17,663 bases of DNA from Candidatus Peregrinibacteria bacterium (GTDB taxonomy: Bacteria > Patescibacteriota > Gracilibacteria > UBA1369 > PNNO01), in assembly GCA_030595015.1 (NCBI GenBank), contig JAUVDZ010000012.1:1-17663 (forward strand), in the 5' to 3' direction. This document shows, piece after piece, positions 6,109 through 13,317 of the stretch; position 1 is the stretch's first letter; each line of letters begins with the position of its first letter. Both the position numbers and the translations under genes were made by a program. The notes under the pieces are model-generated. The model saw nothing but the letters and a program-made list of their open reading frames with translations, ran no database searches and was not told the origin of the DNA.

Positions 6109-7233
6109 TTACAAAATGACTTCCTGAGGGTTGCCCTCAAGAGTGCCTCCGGAGATGTTAACTTGATCAACCTGAGCGGGATCGTTGTAAACATCCAGGA
6201 AGCCAAAGGCATAACCGGGGATATCGATGGAAGGAGTAATCCCAAGAGGAGCGCCCGATGACACATCCATGGTGACCTTGAACTCATAAGTCTCACAAGC
6301 CATCATGTCATAGGTATCCACAATGCCAATCGAACAAGTTCCGTCCTGCTGACACATGACCGGACTCAGTTCAAGTGGCCCGGCTACCAAAACCCAATCG
6401 CCATATGCGTTCTTCATCCAGAACTTCACGTCACTGAAGTAATTTGCGCTGGCCGGATCAGGCAGGTTGATAGTCACAGAACTCCATATAGCTTGCACGT
6501 CGAGCATGCTCGTGACGTTATAGTGAATGAACTCGTGGTCATCAGCGCCAACGAAAACAGTACCAACAGCAGGCGAGAAAACAACAGATGCAAACGCAAT
6601 GGACTCACCGTCCACTGGGACAAGGCTGGCTGATTCAGAGTAGACGCCCTCGACTATATTGGCATCCAGACCATACATCATATCAACCGCAGAGATGTCC
6701 GAGTCACGCTCGATATCAAAGCCGATCGTATCTATACACGGATCAGCATCTACCATGACTCGAAGTGTAAAAGTCTTCATATTGCCCTTCTCTATGTAGA
6801 TGGGCGAAGCACTGAGATCGAAGGTCACGAAGTCGCCATCCCACGTGTAAGTGTCTGAGTGAAACTCAAACGGCAACTCACGGTACAACCACAGTTCCGA
6901 GACCTCGGCAGACAAGATGCTGCCGTGCAGCTTGAATGTAATGCTGTTAACGAGAATATCCGCATGGCTATCATTAATCAAATCAAGCCGAGTTGTCGGA
7001 ACAAGAGGCTCCCAGAGCCGTACTGGATACACATCGTGACCCACATCATACTCGAGAGTCGCGGGCTCAGGCATCCAAGCGTCGGGTTGTGGAACCTCAG
7101 CGTCAGGCTGAATATTCACATTGTTATTGTTCGTGCCGGCGTCGATAGTCGGATCATAGCCGACACTCCGCTCGCAAGCTGCAAAGAGAGTGAAAATCAG
7201 GAGGGTGACGAAAATCGTACTGAGCTTCTTCAT
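6109..7233 (-). CDS. GC-rich lipoprotein with two related beta-sandwich-like domains
   Basis: 374 residues. The lipobox is LFAAC with the anchor Cys at residue 20, then a flexible linker (IDAGTNNNNVNIQPDAEVPQPDAW). Two beta-rich halves follow. The first (about 55-205) has RLDLINDSHADILVNSITFKL, a WLYRE strand and FTLRVMVDAD. The second (about 206-374) has FIHYNVTSMLDVQAIWSSVTI, DVKFWMKNAYGDWVLV and YEFKVTMDVSSG. The order is the same in both: a strand on local structure, a named-quantity strand, and a strand ending in a derived-magnitude motif. This is the style of repeated surface domains common in candidate-phyla proteins; no function is known. The gene is strikingly richer in GC than its neighbours and has a strong Shine-Dalgarno, both unusual here and consistent with recent acquisition. 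Confidence 0.8.
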   Translation of the reverse strand: MKKLSTIFVTLLIFTLFAACERSVGYDPTIDAGTNNNNVNIQPDAEVPQPDAWMPEPATLEYDVGHDVYPVRLWEPLVPTTRLDLINDSHADILVNSITFKLHGSILSAEVSELWLYRELPFEFHSDTYTWDGDFVTFDLSASPIYIEKGNMKTFTLRVMVDADPCIDTIGFDIERDSDISAVDMMYGLDANIVEGVYSESASLVPVDGESIAFASVVFSPAVGTVFVGADDHEFIHYNVTSMLDVQAIWSSVTINLPDPASANYFSDVKFWMKNAYGDWVLVAGPLELSPVMCQQDGTCSIGIVDTYDMMACETYEFKVTMDVSSGAPLGITPSIDIPGYAFGFLDVYNDPAQVDQVNISGGTLEGNPQEVIL

Positions 7234-7240
7234 TTCTTAT

Positions 7241-7255
7241 CCCTTCCAAAGGAAG
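7241..7255 (-). promoter_or_regulatory. Strong Shine-Dalgarno inside a small hairpin
   Basis: GGAAGGG lies 7 nt before the ATG at 7233, the best ribosome site in the window. The upstream CTTCC can pair with its GGAAG across a TTT loop (5 bp), so the site could be partly masked. Confidence 0.5.
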
Positions 7256-7272
7256 TCGTTAGAGGTTTAAGC

Positions 7273-7301
7273 GTACAACACGCCAAAACCCCGCATTTCA
7301 A
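7273..7301 (-). promoter_or_regulatory. Possible sigma-70 promoter of the GC-rich lipoprotein gene
   Basis: TTGAAA (7301-7296), a 17-nt spacer and TTGTAC (7278-7273) on the - strand. The -10 is poor, so this is tentative. Confidence 0.3.
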
Positions 7302-7330
7302 AGACCAAAAGACTGAAAATAATATTTAAA

Positions 7331-8011
7331 TCAATTCATATTTTTAAGAACATCATCTTCTAAAGGTTCGTTCGAACCTTCAATTTTTGTTAATACCTCA
7401 ACAATAAGCGCTTCATCTATATCTTCAACCCTTGAATCAATTGATATTCCCAGACATGGACATAGTTTTGCAACTAATCTTTTTGCTTCCATAAATGTAA
7501 AATCCAGCTCTTCATCATCACCCTCCTCACTAAGAATATCGTCATCCTTAGATGCATAAACACTAGCAACAGAAAGACCACCTAATGCACCAGTTACATT
7601 TGCAAATGTTGCAATATTAAAACTTTTCAATTTCCTTAAAACTGCGAGTACTTCTTGAATTGTCTTTTTTTGCTCGGATGTAAATTCAGGCTTGTGTTGT
7701 GATTCCCTCAAAGCAATTTGACCAATATTTGCCTTAATTCGTAATGATTCTTCCAGCATCCCATCTCTTTTTAAATATTCAACTTCATTTCCTTCAAATA
7801 AAGGCAAACTTTCACGCAAAGTTTCTTTTAAAATATTTATTCTTAATTGGTTATTACCAGCTGTACTAACTGCTTCTCTTATAGTTGAAACAACCTCCTG
7901 GACATCATTAGAAGTCGGATTTTCAACACCTTTTATACTTAAATTGCGTTGAGCAAGCTTCTCCATTAAAGTAACTTCCTCTTCTGATGGTTCGTGTGAA
8001 TCGGGAGACAT
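7331..8011 (-). CDS. Acidic cytosolic protein of unknown function
   Basis: 226 residues ending in TGA. No signal peptide or clear membrane helix; residues 130-150 (SFNIATFANVTGALGGLSVASVY) are the most hydrophobic part but are short and contain polar residues. The protein is helical and acidic, with an Asp/Glu-rich stretch (SKDDDILSEEGDDEELDF) in the middle and two Cys close together (KLCPCLG). No family was recognised. It is transcribed away from the magnesium channel gene across a 134-nt region with a promoter for each. Nothing in the sequence links it to magnesium. Confidence 0.75.
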   Translation of the reverse strand: MSPDSHEPSEEEVTLMEKLAQRNLSIKGVENPTSNDVQEVVSTIREAVSTAGNNQLRINILKETLRESLPLFEGNEVEYLKRDGMLEESLRIKANIGQIALRESQHKPEFTSEQKKTIQEVLAVLRKLKSFNIATFANVTGALGGLSVASVYASKDDDILSEEGDDEELDFTFMEAKRLVAKLCPCLGISIDSRVEDIDEALIVEVLTKIEGSNEPLEDDVLKNMN

Positions 8012-8044
8012 AATATTGTTTATTAATTAATAGAATATACTTAT

Positions 8045-8073
8045 ACCATACATGGATTCTTCGTTTTTGTCAA
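8045..8073 (-). promoter_or_regulatory. Sigma-70 promoter of the acidic protein gene
   Basis: A perfect -35, TTGACA (8073-8068), a 17-nt spacer and TATGGT (8050-8045) on the - strand. An alternative -10 (TATAAG) lies 5 nt further on. The leader is about 30 nt. Confidence 0.6.
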
Positions 8074-8109
8074 GAGCGTGTTTCTTAACGTGGATTTCGC
8101 CCTTCCCAA

Positions 8110-8139
8110 TCGACAAAATACCCCGAATTATGGTATAAT
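8110..8139 (+). promoter_or_regulatory. Sigma-70 promoter of the MgtE gene giving a leaderless transcript
   Basis: TCGACA (8110-8115), an 18-nt spacer and a perfect TATAAT (8134-8139). Only 6 nt separate the -10 from the ATG at 8146, so transcription should begin on the start codon. Confidence 0.65.
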
Positions 8140-8145
8140 GCATTG

Positions 8146-9408
8146 ATGAAAACACAAAAAATACCAACAAAAAATCACTGGGTGCAAAAAATAATTGCAG
8201 CTCCAGAAAACAAAATGTCTATTTTTAGAGAAATTTCTGCTAATCAGCAGGGATATATTCTCTTTCATTTAACAAAAGCTTTTAGACACGAGATTATTGA
8301 CGGTCTTAAGCCAAAAGAGATCAAAAAACTGATTCACTATCTTGATCCGGATGAAATGACTGATCTTCTTCAGCTTATTCATACAAGAAAAAGAAAAAAA
8401 ATCATTAAAACCCTTGGCAAAGAGATTAAAGAAAAAGTTGAATTCCTACTTGATTTCAATCCAAAAACTGCAGCAGGAATGATGAGCCTCGATTATATAA
8501 CAGTTTCTAAAAATCAGACTTTTGACCAGGTTAGCCGCATTATCCATAAACATGAAAAACGAACAGGTAAATTCCCTGCGATTCTGGTTGTTGAAGATGG
8601 ATTTTTGCTTGGTGAATTAATGGGATACAAATTTGCAACACATGACGGAAAAGAAAAAATCGATAAATATTTCCACAAAATTCCTCACGTTAAATATAAT
8701 GCACCAGAAAGCGAAATAGTAGCTAAATTTAAAAAACATCCACACAATAAAATCGTTGTAATTGATGAAGACGACAGTATTATGGGTGCAATTTATTCTG
8801 ATGATATTTTACGAATTATTGAAGAAAAACCAATGAGTGGCTTAAGTGAATTCGCCGGTATTAATGAAGAAGAAGATGTTTTAGATAGTGCTCTCAGCAA
8901 AGTTAGATATCGATACAAATGGCTTATTATAAACCTCGGCACAGCATTCATGGCTGCTTCAATTGTTAGTTTATTTGAATCAACAATCCAGGCATTCGTA
9001 CTTTTGGCGATCTACATGCCAATAGTTGCAGGTATGGGAGGAAATGCCGGCACACAAACTTTAGCTGTAACAGTAAGAGGAATCGCGCTTAAAGAAATCA
9101 AACTATCAACAGCCCGAAAAGTAATCATTAATGAAGTAATAGCAGGCGGTATAAACGGTTTAATAAACGGAGTAATCGTTGCACTAATTGCTGTGTTCTG
9201 GAATAAAAGCCCGCTTTTAGGCTTAGTTTTAGGTGTAGCAATGTTCATTAACTTAATGATTGCTGGATTCTTCGGTACAGTTATTCCCCTTTTAATGAAG
9301 CAACTCGGCAAAGACCCAGCAGCTTCAGCTACAATTTTCATTACAACAGCAACCGATGTGTTCGGCTTCTTTGTCTTCCTTGGACTTGCAAGTTTGATCT
9401 TGGTTTAA
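8146..9408 (+). CDS. mgtE: MgtE-family magnesium channel/transporter
   Basis: 420 residues. The start is ATG at 8146; a TTG directly before it is not needed. The cytoplasmic N-domain (about 25-110, helical, including LKPKEIKKLIHYLDPDEMTDLLQ) is followed by a pair of CBS domains (about 112-230, with AAGMMSLDYITVSKNQTF and the second-domain strand NKIVVIDEDDSIMGAIYSDDIL). A plug helix leads to five membrane helices (about 258-420). Family signatures are present: YMPIVAGMGGNAGTQTLAV in the second helix, VRGIAL after it, and GKDPAASATIFITTATDVFG with the conserved Asp of the pore. In this family Mg2+ binding between the N and CBS domains closes the channel. The gene is monocistronic with a probably leaderless mRNA, so there is no room for a magnesium riboswitch. 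Confidence 0.97.
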   Translation: MKTQKIPTKNHWVQKIIAAPENKMSIFREISANQQGYILFHLTKAFRHEIIDGLKPKEIKKLIHYLDPDEMTDLLQLIHTRKRKKIIKTLGKEIKEKVEFLLDFNPKTAAGMMSLDYITVSKNQTFDQVSRIIHKHEKRTGKFPAILVVEDGFLLGELMGYKFATHDGKEKIDKYFHKIPHVKYNAPESEIVAKFKKHPHNKIVVIDEDDSIMGAIYSDDILRIIEEKPMSGLSEFAGINEEEDVLDSALSKVRYRYKWLIINLGTAFMAASIVSLFESTIQAFVLLAIYMPIVAGMGGNAGTQTLAVTVRGIALKEIKLSTARKVIINEVIAGGINGLINGVIVALIAVFWNKSPLLGLVLGVAMFINLMIAGFFGTVIPLLMKQLGKDPAASATIFITTATDVFGFFVFLGLASLILV

Positions 9409-9442
9409 AAAAGGACAAGAACTGTAAAGCCCTCATCCTTTT
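9409..9442 (+). terminator. Weak terminator of the MgtE gene
   Basis: AAAAGGA (9409-9415) can pair with TCCTTTT (9436-9442) over 7 bp, but the 20-nt loop is long. T-rich sequence follows. Confidence 0.3.
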
Positions 9443-9494
9443 AATTTATAAATAAATACTTATGCTATTCATACTTTGCAAATAAAACAAAGTT

Positions 9495-9509
9495 GAAGTT
9501 ATCAACTTC
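9495..9509 (-). terminator. Possible terminator of the repeat-tailed membrane protein gene
   Basis: GAAGTT-ATC-AACTTC is a perfect 6-bp hairpin beyond the stop at 9520, and on the - strand it is followed by TTTGTTTTATTT after four bases. Confidence 0.4.
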
Positions 9510-9519
9510 ATCGGTAATA

Positions 9520-10032
9520 TTACAAAGATTTAGCATCCTCCGTGATAACTGTAGCTTCTTTAAGAGTGTCAGTAGTCTCGATAAATTTAACATCCTCAAT
9601 GATAACTACAGCTTCTTTAAGAGCATCAGCAGTCTCGATAGATTTAGCATCGTCAGCGAGAATATATTTAGCTTCAATAGCTAATACATCTAAAGCGAAA
9701 TCAGCAACTATATCCTTAGTTTTATCCTTTGCAAGTCTTCCAGCTTCGATCTCATCAGCAAGAATATTTACTTGGTCCACTGAAAAATATTTTCCGGTAT
9801 TTTTGATATAATGATCAACGACATCATTCGCCACCACACCCCTTGCAAGCTCCTTCTCCATTGTTTTAAGAGCTGCATCATTAGTAACAATGACTTCTTG
9901 TTTATCAGTCACTAACGCACCTTTGAAATACCCCCCCTGTAATACCATTGCTGCAATAATAGCAACAACAACAATTGCGATGATCACGGTAAGACCTTTA
10001 CCGATCTCAAGCTGAACAATCTTTTTTTCCAT
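9520..10032 (-). CDS. Membrane-anchored protein with a tandem-repeat tail
   Basis: 170 residues. A short charged N-terminus is followed by one long membrane helix at about 13-33 (GLTVIIAIVVVAIIAAMVLQGGYF) with no clear cleavage site, so it is probably an N-terminal anchor with the rest outside. The outer part is helical and acidic. The tail holds two direct 19-residue units, DAKSIETADALKEAVVIIE and DVKFIETTDTLKEATVITE, followed by the first residues of a third. The encoding 57-bp DNA repeat is well conserved, pointing to a recent duplication. No family was recognised. It has its own sigma-70 promoter and a weak terminator. Confidence 0.75.
   Translation of the reverse strand: MEKKIVQLEIGKGLTVIIAIVVVAIIAAMVLQGGYFKGALVTDKQEVIVTNDAALKTMEKELARGVVANDVVDHYIKNTGKYFSVDQVNILADEIEAGRLAKDKTKDIVADFALDVLAIEAKYILADDAKSIETADALKEAVVIIEDVKFIETTDTLKEATVITEDAKSL
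9544..9657 (-). repeat. 57-bp tandem repeat within the coding sequence
   Basis: Two copies, 9544-9600 and 9601-9657, each encoding 19 residues and sharing long identical runs such as GCTTCTTTAAGAG and GTCTCGATA (in + strand spelling). Being in frame, copy-number change would lengthen or shorten the tail only. Confidence 0.8.
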
Positions 10033-10062
10033 TTTTGTTTTTGTTAAATAATAGATACTTAC

Positions 10063-10090
10063 ATTATACCATATACTGTTAATAAGGCAA
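10063..10090 (-). promoter_or_regulatory. Sigma-70 promoter of the repeat-tailed membrane protein gene
   Basis: TTGCCT (10090-10085), a 16-nt spacer and a perfect TATAAT (10068-10063) on the - strand. An imperfect palindrome with the core GGCC (GGCAAGGCCAATGCC, 10086-10100) overlaps the -35 and could bind a regulator. Confidence 0.6.
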
Positions 10091-10145
10091 GGCCAATGCC
10101 GCCATTTTTGACAATCAACTATAACAAAGGTGTGTCTTTATTAAT

Positions 10146-10601
10146 TTAAATGTTTCTGCCTCGCCCTCTGCCCATTCCTCGCCCACGACCAGCACCTCTT
10201 CTTACACGTGCACCTGTATCAGCCTTTTTTGCACCTTCGCATTTGCCCATTTGTCTGCCTGTTTTTGGCCCTTCACCATCCGGACCTTTTCCATCAAAAT
10301 TTGGCATATTATTGTTAGTTAAAAAATAATCTTGAATTGAAATTGCCTTTCCATTGCACACAGCATCAGCCAATTTTTTTCTTCCGGAATTCGTTAAACG
10401 GCAAATAGTCGGTTTTGAGATTTTCATTTTTTTCGCTGCTTCATCCATATTCATTTCTTTAAAATCAACAAGACGCAAAGCTTCCATCTCATCCAGCTCC
10501 AATTGAACTTCTTCGAGATCAGAAAGCCCGACCCCTTTTGGCTTATAATAATAAACATCGAAGTTTCCTCTGATTTTTCTACCTTTTCTTGGTCTTGGCA
10601 T
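10146..10601 (-). CDS. DUF134-family helix-turn-helix protein fused to a Gly/Arg-rich tail
   Basis: 151 residues from ATG at 10601. An ATG seven codons upstream lies in the centre of a palindrome at the transcript start and is less likely. The N-terminal part is a typical DUF134 domain: MPRPRKGRKI, then YYYKPKGVGLSDLEEVQLELDEMEALRLVD, then DEAAKKMKISKPTICRLTNSGRKKLADA, a helix-turn-helix at about 52-80, and a final NGKAISI. A second part (about 98-125, MPNFDGKGPDGEGPKTGRQMGKCEG) resembles the short Gly-rich motif of DUF5320-type proteins often found beside DUF134 genes, so this looks like a fusion. The tail is RG-rich (GRGRGMGRGRGRN) and could bind nucleic acid. DUF134 proteins are thought to be transcription regulators; the operator overlapping the promoter supports self-regulation. 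Confidence 0.9.
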   Translation of the reverse strand: MPRPRKGRKIRGNFDVYYYKPKGVGLSDLEEVQLELDEMEALRLVDFKEMNMDEAAKKMKISKPTICRLTNSGRKKLADAVCNGKAISIQDYFLTNNNMPNFDGKGPDGEGPKTGRQMGKCEGAKKADTGARVRRGAGRGRGMGRGRGRNI

Positions 10602-10611
10602 TGTGCAATGA

Positions 10612-10631
10612 TTATGAAACATGTTTCATAA
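10612..10631. promoter_or_regulatory. Perfect 20-bp palindrome, probable operator
   Basis: TTATGAAACATGTTTCATAA is self-complementary over all 20 bases. It begins 3 nt past the -10 of the DUF134 gene and covers the predicted transcript start, the usual place for a repressor site. Confidence 0.7.
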
Positions 10632-10633
10632 CT

Positions 10634-10662
10634 ATGATAAGCTTTTGCTCAACAAAAGTCAA
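10634..10662 (-). promoter_or_regulatory. Sigma-70 promoter of the DUF134 gene
   Basis: TTGACT (10662-10657), a 17-nt spacer and TATCAT (10639-10634) on the - strand. Its start region is covered by the 20-bp palindrome. Confidence 0.65.
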
Positions 10663-10671
10663 GCCTTGACA

Positions 10672-10700
10672 TTGACAAAAACATCGAAATGTATTAAACT
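10672..10700 (+). promoter_or_regulatory. Sigma-70 promoter of the triple-repeat protein gene
   Basis: A perfect -35, TTGACA (10672-10677), a 17-nt spacer and TAAACT (10695-10700), giving a leader of about 16 nt. A second TTGACA lies 6 nt upstream. It is back to back with the DUF134 promoter, so the palindrome could influence both. Confidence 0.65.
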
Positions 10701-10722
10701 TGATTCTATTTAAATATTAATT

Positions 10723-12003
10723 ATGGAAGGCATTGATACACAAGACGATTATCCTCTGGAATTAAATGAGTATATTTCCGGGCTTTATCCTGATGAATTG
10801 CAGGTTGACCACTACTTGAATCTGGCAACTGCAAGTGGCTCGAGGTACGTTTTTCGTGTTGTAAGTAAAGGTGCTAAAAATGGGGTCGTAATCAAATTTG
10901 TTTCAGGCCCAAAAGCACTAAAAAAAGCAGAGGGAAAACTTGCTGATACAATAATTGAACTTAGTGGTATTTTGGACTTTAAAGGTGGATCAACAAGTAC
11001 TCTTGCCGGAATTGTTATAACGCAAGGGGCTCCTTATGAATATCCATATGTAGAATTAAAATATAATGAATTTTTGGATGAACTTGATTCTGAACAATTA
11101 CGCGTTGGAGATCATATTTACTTTGGAACAGAAGACGGACAGACATATATTGCAAAAATAATAAATGTAGATGGAAAAATGCCTTTAATTAGATTTGTTG
11201 CTGGCAGAAATTCACTTGTCGGAAGCGAAGGTTATCTAAAAATAAAAAATTTGATAATTGGAATGAAATTTCGGAACACAGTAAAAAGCACAATGCCAAT
11301 TCAAACTATGTTTGTTCTTCCGGACATGGACGCACACATGCTGGATATTCTGGACAAAGAATGTGAAATTCAGGAATTGGAATATGATACTGAAATCGAG
11401 TCTTTTTATACATCTCAATTGCAGGATGGAGACTTTGTGCATATAGAAACTACTAGTAAAAATAATTCAACTTATGTTATTGAATTCAATAATAATGCTA
11501 TACAAATTGCTGGAGGAAAAAATTATTTTATTGGAGAGACTGGTGAATTTAGTACCGGAAAAATTAATAAAGGACATAGACTTAAATCCACAATTGCCTT
11601 AACTTCCCCTATTCAAAGTATTAGAATAACAAAAACGTATGAACCTGAAGACTATATCGAGATTGATGTATTACGTAAAAATCTAGAAGCGCGGCAGCTT
11701 GCTGCTACAAATTATCCTATTAATTCAATGACTAATCCTATGATATGGGTTAAAGTTGCTGCAAGCGGAGTTCATAAACTAGAAATTCTTGACGTACTTA
11801 AGTTGGATCCAAATGAATTAACAAGAATAGAGACTTTGAAGACAGCCTGGGAAAATTTTCAGGTAAAAAGTATTAATGATCACCAAAATGCACTGCCACA
11901 TGTGCGCAGGGAGTGGTTGGAACGATTTAAAATATTAAAAAGACAATATGAAAATTTGATAAAAAAACTAAAAAAAATAAATACAATTTTAGAAGAAGAA
12001 TAG
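10723..12003 (+). CDS. Cytosolic protein with three copies of an unrecognised beta domain and a coiled-coil tail
   Basis: 426 residues, with no signal peptide or membrane helix. Three related units of about 80 residues occur. Unit 1 (about 21-101) has DELQVDHYLNLATASGSRYVF, IKFVSG and AEGKL. Unit 2 (about 121-200) has EQLRVGDHIYFGTEDGQTYIA, IRFVAG, SEGYL and MPIQTMFVLP. Unit 3 (about 228-305) has SQLQDGDFVHIETTSKNNSTYVI, IQIAGG, TGEF and SPIQSIRITK. The shared pattern is QL.-G-D, five residues, T, a Y at the end of a strand, then I-x-F/I-x-x-G-G, an E-G or G-E-F turn, and P-I-Q. The last 40 residues are Lys-rich and helical (RFKILKRQYENLIKKLKK). No family was recognised. The gene lies divergent to the DUF134 regulator and converges on the reductase operon with 6 nt between stops. 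Confidence 0.8.
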   Translation: MEGIDTQDDYPLELNEYISGLYPDELQVDHYLNLATASGSRYVFRVVSKGAKNGVVIKFVSGPKALKKAEGKLADTIIELSGILDFKGGSTSTLAGIVITQGAPYEYPYVELKYNEFLDELDSEQLRVGDHIYFGTEDGQTYIAKIINVDGKMPLIRFVAGRNSLVGSEGYLKIKNLIIGMKFRNTVKSTMPIQTMFVLPDMDAHMLDILDKECEIQELEYDTEIESFYTSQLQDGDFVHIETTSKNNSTYVIEFNNNAIQIAGGKNYFIGETGEFSTGKINKGHRLKSTIALTSPIQSIRITKTYEPEDYIEIDVLRKNLEARQLAATNYPINSMTNPMIWVKVAASGVHKLEILDVLKLDPNELTRIETLKTAWENFQVKSINDHQNALPHVRREWLERFKILKRQYENLIKKLKKINTILEEE

Positions 12004-12009
12004 AAACCA

Positions 12010-13317
12010 TCAAATCATCTCAAAATCTTCGAGCACTATATTGTTTCTTCGAAAGCCATTTTTCATAAGATCCTTTTTCATCCCTTTCATCATTTTACTT
12101 GGTCCACATAAATAAACGACTGTATTTTTAATATCTTTTATTTCTTTTATTACCTGAGCTGCCGTAAGATGACAACCATCAGGTTCTCTTGAACATTGAT
12201 TATGGTAATAAAGATTTGCTGATACATCTAAAAGCTTACTAAGTTCTGATCCGAACACTGCTTCTTTTTTAAATTTAGTACAATAGAATAAATTAGTATG
12301 ACGTTTTTTATCTTCTAAACCTGCCTTTTTAAACATACTTAAAAATGGAGCAATCCCAATTCCTCCAGCAATAAAAACAGCATCTTCATCCCCTTTTTCA
12401 AATCGTTGTCCAAGCCTACCATAAGCTCCCCAAACACTCGCTTTGTCACCAACCTCAACCTTTCCTAATTGTTTTGTATAATCACCAATTTCTTTTATTG
12501 AAAATCTAATGAGCTCATCTTCAGGTAAAGATGTAACGCAATAAGGATGCGATTCTTTTGAAAGACCTTCTGATTGAAATGCAACATAAGCAAACTGAGC
12601 CAAATCATGCGGCAATTTCTTTTTTAAAGGTTTCATATAGATGTCGTGGATATCATCATAACGCTCAATCGAAACTATTTGATAATCATATCTCGGCCCT
12701 AAATATTTATATAAGAAGGACATGTATAAGCCACTTGCAACTCCCAGCCCAACGAATGCATACATCCAGATTCCAAGAGGCAAAAATGCCGAAGTATCAC
12801 TTTTAATCATAATCACATGCAATAAAGCCAAAATCATCGCCAAATTTAAAAATTTATGAGTCTGCTTCCAAATATGATAAGGGAGATTAATTTTACGAAT
12901 AAATATTGTAAGCAATATCGCAACTACGAATATCCAGAAAGAATAAATCCCCAAATTTATAGAATTATTTGCATGAATTGGAAGAAAATATTTCAGACCT
13001 TTTTGCAGATCATCCAAAGCAAGCGCTATAGGATGCAGTAAAATTAGAACAGCACCAATTTCACTAACACGGCGATGAACAACATAAACTTTATCTAAAC
13101 TTCCAAACCAGTTCTCCAAGAAATCCAGCCTGGTTGCCAAAATCATACTCCAAACAAACAAAACAGTTCCCAGTAATGCAGCAATTTGATTCACAGATAA
13201 TATCGGCCATGAAGTAATTTCTGAAATTGAATTCTTAGACAATATCCACAAAGACAAAGTCAATAAAAGGGTAATCGAAATGATAATAATCCCTGTTTTG
13301 CGCTTTGATTTATCCAT
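12010..13317 (-). CDS. Ferric-reductase-type transmembrane flavocytochrome
   Basis: 435 residues from ATG at 13317, which overlaps the stop of the gene before it by 8 nt (ATGGATAA). An ATG 33 nt upstream would give a 41-nt overlap. The N-terminal half has about six membrane helices with His81, His95, His148/154 and His167 placed as the heme ligands of the ferric-reductase-like domain (VVHRRVSEIGAVLILLHP, then THKFLNLAMILALLHV). The C-terminal half is a ferredoxin-NADP reductase-type module. An FAD site is at HPYCVTS (about 257-263), the NAD(P) site is FIAGGIGIAPFLSMF (about 315-329), and the terminal YLCGPSKMMKGM is at about 402-413. The expected activity is electron transfer from cytosolic NAD(P)H through FAD and heme across the membrane. 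The real acceptor is not shown; the secreted partner is its best candidate. Confidence 0.92.
   Translation of the reverse strand: MDKSKRKTGIIIISITLLLTLSLWILSKNSISEITSWPILSVNQIAALLGTVLFVWSMILATRLDFLENWFGSLDKVYVVHRRVSEIGAVLILLHPIALALDDLQKGLKYFLPIHANNSINLGIYSFWIFVVAILLTIFIRKINLPYHIWKQTHKFLNLAMILALLHVIMIKSDTSAFLPLGIWMYAFVGLGVASGLYMSFLYKYLGPRYDYQIVSIERYDDIHDIYMKPLKKKLPHDLAQFAYVAFQSEGLSKESHPYCVTSLPEDELIRFSIKEIGDYTKQLGKVEVGDKASVWGAYGRLGQRFEKGDEDAVFIAGGIGIAPFLSMFKKAGLEDKKRHTNLFYCTKFKKEAVFGSELSKLLDVSANLYYHNQCSREPDGCHLTAAQVIKEIKDIKNTVVYLCGPSKMMKGMKKDLMKNGFRRNNIVLEDFEMI

Noticed and set aside
6859..7329. Long + strand ORF opposite the GC-rich lipoprotein gene
   Set aside because: It is a frame shadow. 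The - strand frame has a lipobox, Shine-Dalgarno, promoter and terminator, while the + strand product has no protein-like features.
8041..8145. Magnesium riboswitch (M-box or ykoK type) before the MgtE gene
   Set aside because: The TATAAT box is 6 nt from the ATG, leaving no leader.
4446..13317. Glycine-UGA genetic code (Gracilibacteria/Absconditabacteria)
   Set aside because: TGA ends the genes at 4446, 7331 and 12010 at sensible places, and no recognised gene contains an in-frame TGA.
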